Notes under the pieces: generated by a model
Databases searched by the model: none
Told to the model about the DNA's origin: nothing
What the model saw: the letters and a program-made list of their open reading frames with translations, nothing else
Shown here: positions 59,570-64,000 of the stretch, piece by piece
Position numbering within the stretch: the first letter of the stretch is position 1
How the letters are laid out: each line of letters starts with the position of its first letter
Origin: VXYL01 sp963665195
GTDB taxonomy: Bacteria; Pseudomonadota; Gammaproteobacteria; Pseudomonadales; Azotimanducaceae
NCBI GenBank assembly: GCA_963665195.1
Contig: OY762070.1
Location: 4,340,001-4,404,000 of the forward strand
Direction of reading: 5' to 3'
DNA length: 64,000 nt
Translations under genes and position numbers: made by a program

Positions 59570-62116
59570 CTACTTGACGATGGTGAGGATCTGGTCGGCC
59601 CACACGGCGGGCTTTACCGTGATCGTGCCGTCCGGCCAAGTCACTCGGATGTCGGCCACCCGGTCGGCGCCGAGGCCGAAGTGGACTTCCAGCGGGTCGT
59701 GCGAGGCGAAGTTGTTGCCGGCGCGCAACTCGCGGATCTGGGTGCCGGACTTGGTGGCGACGGCGATCTTCGCGCCGACGCCGAAGCGGTTGCCGCCGGC
59801 GCTGCGCAGTTTGATCGCAAGGTAGTGGTTGTCGCGGGCGGTCGCCAGCTCGTTCCTGTAGTAAACCAGATGGTTGCCGTCGCTGTTGGTGAGCACGATG
59901 TCGATTGCGCCGTCGCGGTCCGCGTCGAAGCAGGCGAGGCTGCGGCCCTGGCCGCGATCGCGCAGCCACTTCCTGGTGGCGACGCTGGCGAACGTGCCGT
60001 CGCCGCGCGAGCGGTAGAAGCGCATCTCGTCGCGCATGAAGACCGTGGGGTCGGAGCCGGGATCGCCGGTGTCGCCGCGCCAGCCGTTGACGTGGACGAT
60101 GTCCAAGTGGCCGTCGTTGTCGAAGTCCTTGAAGCAGCTCGCCCAGCCCCAGCCGCCATCGGCGACGCCGGCCTCCTCGGTGGCGTCCTCGAAGACGCCG
60201 TGGCCGTCGTTGCGGTAGAGGCGGTTGCCGAAGAAGCCCGGTTCCTCGTAGATGGAGGTGACGAACCAATCGAAATCGCCATCGTTGTCGTAGTCGCCGA
60301 CCGAGGCGCCCATGCCGGACTGATCGACGATCACGTTGCGGTCCGTGGTGCGGGTGAACGTGCCGTCGCCATCGTTCAGGAAGACCTGGCTGGTGTCGTA
60401 GTCCGCCGCCATCAGCAGGTCGCCGTCGCCGTCGGCGTCGATGTCGCTGAAGATCGGCGTCAGCGAGCGGTCGATGTAGGCCACCTCGCCGGTCTGGTAG
60501 TTCTCCGACTCGATGATGAGCGAGCCAGCGATGCCGCTCTCGATGCTGGCGCTCTCGAAAATGCCGTCGCCGGTGTTGCGCCAGACGGTCTGGGTGTCCG
60601 CTTGGCGGGAGAAGCCCCAGTGGGCGAGGAAGAGATCGAGGTCGTCGTCCATGTCGTAGTCGAAGAACGTCGCCGATACCGTGTTCGCGGCGTCGAGGAC
60701 GAGCCCGGAGCGCGGGGTGATGTCATGGAAACGGCCGTCCCGGTTCTCGAACAGGTAGTACGGATCGTTCTCCACCGCGCCGACGAACAGATCGAGGTCG
60801 CCGTCGCCGTCGATGTCCGCGAAGGCGGGGCCGCAGCCGAGGTGGACGACATCGAGGCCCGCTTCCGCAGTCGCGTCCTCGAACGTGCCGTCGCCGCGGT
60901 TGCGGAACAGGCGGTTGCTGTCGTCGCTGCCGCCGACGACGTAGAGGTCCACGTCGCCATCGGCGTCGTAGTCTGCGGCGGCGATGCCGCTGGCGAACTC
61001 CAGCGGGAACGTGCCCGTATAAGGCCCGGAGCGCGGCGGATAGCCCCACTGGCGCACAAGGCCCGATACGTTCGCGGTGACCCACTGGAACTGGTCCGTG
61101 CGGATGGCGGACCGCCGTACATCCGCACTGCGCCAATCAGCCTCGCGGGGGAGATTCGTCCAGCCCTTCTCGGGGGCAATGTTGAGCCGGCCGTTCATCG
61201 GGTAGTAGTACCAGCGGCCGTCGTCGTGGCGCAGCAGCGCGTCGTCCTTGCCGTCGCCGTTGAAGTCGCCAAGCCCGGCTAGACTCAGCCGGAGGTCCCG
61301 ATTGATGCGGGCAAGCTCGTGCTGCGCCGGGATGCGCTGGCGACCATCCATTCGGTAGTAGGGCCAGCGGCCGTCGCTGCGGCGCAGCAGCACGTCGCCC
61401 TTGCCATCGCCGTCGAGGTCGGCGATGCCGGCAACGCGCGACGCGAGGTCCGCCGGCAAGTCCGCTAAGCCGCGCGCCGCGGCAACCACCCGGCGTCCGT
61501 CCATTGGATAGTAGTACCAGCGCCCGTCGCCGTGGCGCAGCAGCACGTCGTCCCTGCCGTCGTCGTTCAGATCGCCCATGCCGGCGAAGCGCCAGGCGGT
61601 GTCGCGCGTCAGGTTCGGATCGCCGCGCCCGGGCAGCGTGCGGCGCCCGTTCATGGGGTAGTAGTACCAGCGCCCGCTGACGTTGCGAATCAGCACGTCG
61701 TCGTTGCCGTCGCCGTTCAGGTCGCCGGTGCCGACCACGGTCCAGCCTGCGTTCGGCGTCAGGAACGCCCGCCCGCCGCCGGACAGGATCGTGCGTCCAT
61801 CCAGCGGATAGTAGAACCAGCGGCCGTTGTCGTGGCGCAGCAGCACGTCGTCCTTGCCGTCGCCATTGAAGTCGCCGACTCCGCCGAGGTAGTACGCCGG
61901 CGCCGTCGGCAGGCCGACGCTGCCGCTATCCGCACCAATCTGATGCCGCCCGTCCATCGCGTAGATCCGCCAGCGGCCGTCAGTGTGGCGCAGCAGGATG
62001 TCGGCCTTGCCATCGCCGTTGAAGTCGCCGACGCTGCCGGCGGCAGATGCCACGCCAGCGGCGACAAGGGACAGGCCGGTGGCCGCTAGGCGCACCGCTC
62101 GGAGTGAACACCACAT
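59570..62116 (-). CDS. FG-GAP/VCBS repeat protein with ASPIC/UnbV C-terminal domain (CRTAC1-like)
   Basis: An 848-residue exported protein (signal AVRLAATGLSLVAAGVASA). The N-terminal ~310 residues hold six similar units of type VGDFNGDGKDDVLLRHDNGR, WYYYPMNGR, with Ca2+-binding DxDxDG-like loops. Residues ~365-730 hold more FG-GAP units (FADIDGDGDLDLFVGA; ADYDADGDVDLYVVGG). The C-terminus is an ASPIC/UnbV domain (HYLAIKLRSAGGNRFGVGAK; VTWPDGTITVKPAVWADQIL). It probably forms a beta-propeller for surface adhesion or carbohydrate binding. The hydrolase gene follows after a short gap in the same direction. Confidence 0.9.
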   Translation of the reverse strand: MWCSLRAVRLAATGLSLVAAGVASAAGSVGDFNGDGKADILLRHTDGRWRIYAMDGRHQIGADSGSVGLPTAPAYYLGGVGDFNGDGKDDVLLRHDNGRWFYYPLDGRTILSGGGRAFLTPNAGWTVVGTGDLNGDGNDDVLIRNVSGRWYYYPMNGRRTLPGRGDPNLTRDTAWRFAGMGDLNDDGRDDVLLRHGDGRWYYYPMDGRRVVAAARGLADLPADLASRVAGIADLDGDGKGDVLLRRSDGRWPYYRMDGRQRIPAQHELARINRDLRLSLAGLGDFNGDGKDDALLRHDDGRWYYYPMNGRLNIAPEKGWTNLPREADWRSADVRRSAIRTDQFQWVTANVSGLVRQWGYPPRSGPYTGTFPLEFASGIAAADYDADGDVDLYVVGGSDDSNRLFRNRGDGTFEDATAEAGLDVVHLGCGPAFADIDGDGDLDLFVGAVENDPYYLFENRDGRFHDITPRSGLVLDAANTVSATFFDYDMDDDLDLFLAHWGFSRQADTQTVWRNTGDGIFESASIESGIAGSLIIESENYQTGEVAYIDRSLTPIFSDIDADGDGDLLMAADYDTSQVFLNDGDGTFTRTTDRNVIVDQSGMGASVGDYDNDGDFDWFVTSIYEEPGFFGNRLYRNDGHGVFEDATEEAGVADGGWGWASCFKDFDNDGHLDIVHVNGWRGDTGDPGSDPTVFMRDEMRFYRSRGDGTFASVATRKWLRDRGQGRSLACFDADRDGAIDIVLTNSDGNHLVYYRNELATARDNHYLAIKLRSAGGNRFGVGAKIAVATKSGTQIRELRAGNNFASHDPLEVHFGLGADRVADIRVTWPDGTITVKPAVWADQILTIVK
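61240..62040 (-). repeat. Six FG-GAP repeat units in the N-terminal part
   Basis: GDFNGDGK-type units recur about every 50-60 codons, each followed by LLRHxDGRWYYYPMNGR. DNA identity between units is high (for example the reverse complement of GACTTCAACGGCGACGGCAA occurs several times). Recombination between units could change the repeat number. Confidence 0.85.
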
Positions 62117-62436
62117 CGTGTGGCCAACTTAGCGACTCTGTTCGGCGCAAGTCAACCCATCGGGCTGGGCGGCGGTCCGCCGCCCTGCCTTCGCACGCGC
62201 GCACCTAGCGAGAGTCCACCCTTGCTGCCGATTGACTCAGGTCACGGGGGACCCCTATGCTCTCCGACCGTTGCAGCACCTGACGAAAGGGACGTGGTCC
62301 TGCCGGGGTTGGTATTCGATGATGTTCGACAGCGTAGGCCGATCATGCACACGACGATCTCTTGGGTGGGGATAGCGAGGGCGTTACGGTGCAGGCTTCA
62401 CTTCCGCAAGACTTGGGGTGATGCGAGGAGGCAGCC
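62117..62436. other. Intergenic region with a candidate promoter upstream of the ATPase-HNH pair
   Basis: 320 bases without a recognised gene. TTGACT (62232-62237) and TATGCT (62256-62261), 18 bases apart, make a good sigma-70-like promoter on the plus strand. That would give a leader of about 170 bases before the GTG at 62437. A 32-codon frame (62345-62443) lies in the leader but has no support. The left end holds the start region of the minus-strand FG-GAP gene. Confidence 0.4.
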
Positions 62437-63741
62437 GTGCTGAAACGTCTGAAGCTCAAGAACGTCGGCCCCGCCTCCGAAATGGAGGTCAACTTTGCTG
62501 ACAGGCTGAACCTCTTTACCGGGGACAATGGCCTCGGCAAGAGTTTCCTGCTCGACGTGGGATGGTGGGCAATGACCCGCAGGTGGCCCGCGGAGGTGAA
62601 TCCCGGCATCGCCACGGGCATGCCCGCATTGCCCGCCCACCCGGGCCCCGCATCGATCGAGTTCGCCTTCACCGGCAAGAGCACGGACGAGCACTACTAC
62701 ACCAGCAAGTTTCGGCCAGAGGAACAGTCTTGGGTAGGGAGGCGCAGCCGAGCCAACCCCGGGCTCGTACTCTATGCCATGTCCGACGGCAGTTTCGCCG
62801 TCTGGGATCCGGTGCGCAACTACTGGCGTAAGCCACGGGGTTGGGAGATGTTCTCTAGGGAAGAGCCTGTGGCGGAACGTCCGCCGGCTTACGTGTTCAA
62901 CCCCGTCGAGATATGGAACGGGCGGGAAGAGCGGGGCGCCTCGCTCTGCAACGGCCTGATCAGGGACTGGGCCGGCTGGCAGAAGGAGAACGGCACAGCC
63001 TATGGGCGCCTCATCGAGTTGCTCGCCGCCCTCACGCCGCCAGGAAACGGTCCACTAGCTCCCGGGCCGTTAACGCGTATCAGTATTGACGACCAGCGCG
63101 ACATTCCGACCATCCGCATGCCCTACCGTGCTGACGTGCCGATCGTGCATGCATCATCGGCGGTGCGCCGCATTGCGGCCCTCGCGTACTTCCTGATCTG
63201 GGCATGGGAGGAGCACAGACGGGCGGCACAGTTGCTGCAGGTGGAAGAGACGGACCAGATCGTCCTCTTCGTCGATGAAATCGAAGCCCACCTCCACCCG
63301 TCGTGGCAACGTACGATTGTCCGCACTCTCATGTCGGCGATGACGATGCTTGCCGGAGATCGAGCTGTGTCGCAGCTCGTCCTGACGACGCATTCGCCGT
63401 TGATCATGGCGTCTGTCGAACCGACTTTCAGCCCGTCCACTGATGCTTGGTTCGATCTCGACCAAGACGGTGCCACCGTCGCGCTCCATCGGCGCGACTT
63501 CGAACCCCGCGGCAATGCCGATGCGTGGCTCACGAGCCAAGCGTTCGATCTGAGAAGCAGCAGAGCTCCCGAATACGAAGGCCTCGTTGACCGGGCCGCA
63601 CGTCTTCTGGAGCAGGACAATCCCGAACCAGGAAGCGTGCAGGACATGAACCGCAGACTGGTGGAATCCCTTGACCCGCTGGCCGACGAATTCCTGATTC
63701 GATGGCAGCATATCTGCCGACACAAGGGCTGGATCGATTGA
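62437..63741 (+). CDS. AAA-family ATPase, PtuA-like (Septu type)
   Basis: A 434-residue ATPase. The start is GTG with GAGGAGG before it (62425-62431). Walker A is FTGDNGLGKSFLLDVGWW (about residues 27-44); the signature region is HASSAVRRIAALAYFLIWAW; Walker B LFVDEIEAHLHPSWQ and the H-loop LTTHSPLIMASVEPTF follow. A HNH endonuclease gene follows with an overlapping start. ATPase-HNH pairs of this kind make up the Septu anti-phage system (PtuA/PtuB). The assignment is by layout and motifs, so it is provisional. Confidence 0.82.
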   Translation: MLKRLKLKNVGPASEMEVNFADRLNLFTGDNGLGKSFLLDVGWWAMTRRWPAEVNPGIATGMPALPAHPGPASIEFAFTGKSTDEHYYTSKFRPEEQSWVGRRSRANPGLVLYAMSDGSFAVWDPVRNYWRKPRGWEMFSREEPVAERPPAYVFNPVEIWNGREERGASLCNGLIRDWAGWQKENGTAYGRLIELLAALTPPGNGPLAPGPLTRISIDDQRDIPTIRMPYRADVPIVHASSAVRRIAALAYFLIWAWEEHRRAAQLLQVEETDQIVLFVDEIEAHLHPSWQRTIVRTLMSAMTMLAGDRAVSQLVLTTHSPLIMASVEPTFSPSTDAWFDLDQDGATVALHRRDFEPRGNADAWLTSQAFDLRSSRAPEYEGLVDRAARLLEQDNPEPGSVQDMNRRLVESLDPLADEFLIRWQHICRHKGWID

Positions 63742-64000
63742 TTCCCATCGACCTCCGCGCGGAACCGCAGGATTTCGACGACAAGGTACGCAAGCGTGGC
63801 CTCGCGTGGCTGAAGAAAAAGGGTATCTCGCCACATGAGCCGTTGCCCGCCGGAGAAACGCTACCCAGCTACTGGAGGGATGCGCTTGCACAACTTGGTG
63901 AGGCCTACTCGCACGTCTGTGCGTACTTCGCGGTTCGCATCGACACCGTGACAGGCCATTTGACGACGGACCACTTCGTCCCGAAGTCCAAGGAGCCGGG
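63738..64000 (+). CDS. HNH endonuclease, PtuB-like (3' end outside window)
   Basis: The first 87 residues of a protein whose TTG start overlaps the ATPase stop (TTGA). It reads IPIDLRAEPQDFDDKVRKRG, then LPSYWRDALAQLGEAYSHVC. The window ends in TTDHFVPKSKEPG, the first half of an HNH motif (DHFxPKS) as in PtuB-type nucleases. The rest lies beyond base 64000. The gene order ATPase-HNH supports a Septu-like defence unit. Confidence 0.78.
   Translation, partial: MIPIDLRAEPQDFDDKVRKRGLAWLKKKGISPHEPLPAGETLPSYWRDALAQLGEAYSHVCAYFAVRIDTVTGHLTTDHFVPKSKEP

Noticed and set aside
59681..61282. 533-codon plus-strand frame
   Set aside because: Antisense of the FG-GAP repeats; the apparent pattern only mirrors those repeats.
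1..64000. CRISPR arrays, tRNA/rRNA genes, insertion sequences
   Set aside because: No spaced short direct repeats of CRISPR type, no cloverleaf or rRNA stretch and no transposase motif were found by reading; tandem repeats seen are coding.

Overview
The window is about two-thirds G+C and gene-dense. It looks like a chromosome segment of a free-living or host-associated proteobacterium, most likely a gammaproteobacterium. The hslVU-DUF971 cluster, FabV, a PhoP/PhoQ-type two-component pair, DinG, DsbA and the tail-specific protease Prc all fit that group. Many small NTPase/nuclease genes (AAA_14/DUF4143, DUF1703-type, Uma2, PIN, HNH) and mosaic surface proteins recall uncultured marine or sponge-symbiont lineages; this placement is inference. 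No tRNA, rRNA, insertion sequence or CRISPR array was seen.

Layout. 1-4979: an oligopeptide ABC importer operon (end of oppA, then oppB, C, D, F); the OppC-type permease carries an unusual periplasmic Fn3-like insertion. 4986-7604: a large secreted protein of unknown role. 7758-9152: NfeD plus SPFH membrane pair. 9163-11252: GMC dehydrogenase and its small subunit. 11275-15643: exported MsrA, Tat-type FAD oxidase, Nudix hydrolase, D-aminoacylase-like amidohydrolase. 15766-18049: hslV, hslU, DUF971. 18080-19530: an intact SDR followed by an SDR with a broken catalytic motif. 19660-20766: small genes and a frameshifted ankyrin gene. 20802-23708 (minus): glycine-zipper protein, PepSY protein, PhoP-like regulator, PhoQ-like kinase. 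23798-28558 (minus): DinG helicase, glycerate-kinase-like protein, then a decayed ATPase-PIN module. 28617-34199 (minus): FAH-family hydratase, acyl-CoA dehydrogenase, and a 1168-residue permease/M1-peptidase-like fusion. 34362-36984: GyrI-like protein, FabV, VanZ-like protein, VOC protein.

37204-42061 is the most mosaic part: a lipoprotein with 141-bp tandem repeats, a subtilase-like domain and leucine-rich repeats; a DUF1703-type nuclease gene cut at its 5' end and fused to a second copy of the VOC gene tail; and an AAA_14 ATPase behind a 36-bp near-perfect palindrome. 42136-47128 pairs a dihydroorotase with the divergent glycolate oxidase genes glcDEF; the two start codons are only 21 bp apart around a symmetric -10-like sequence. 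47146-51888 holds dsbA, a glutaredoxin, a Uma2 nuclease with a broken tandem copy, and prc. 51911-53734 is a thrS that lacks the TGS domain.

54029-55745 is an ATPase plus TOPRIM-like (DUF4276) pair resembling a split OLD nuclease. 55749-58430 holds a DUF4019 lipoprotein, a thiolase-like/DUF35 pair (probable retro-aldolase type) and a GST. 58446-62116 (minus) encodes a large FG-GAP/ASPIC protein and an alpha/beta hydrolase. The window ends in an ATPase-HNH pair resembling the Septu defence system, cut by the window edge. Overall the segment mixes housekeeping operons, peptide and glycolate use, and several anti-phage-like modules, some of them decayed.
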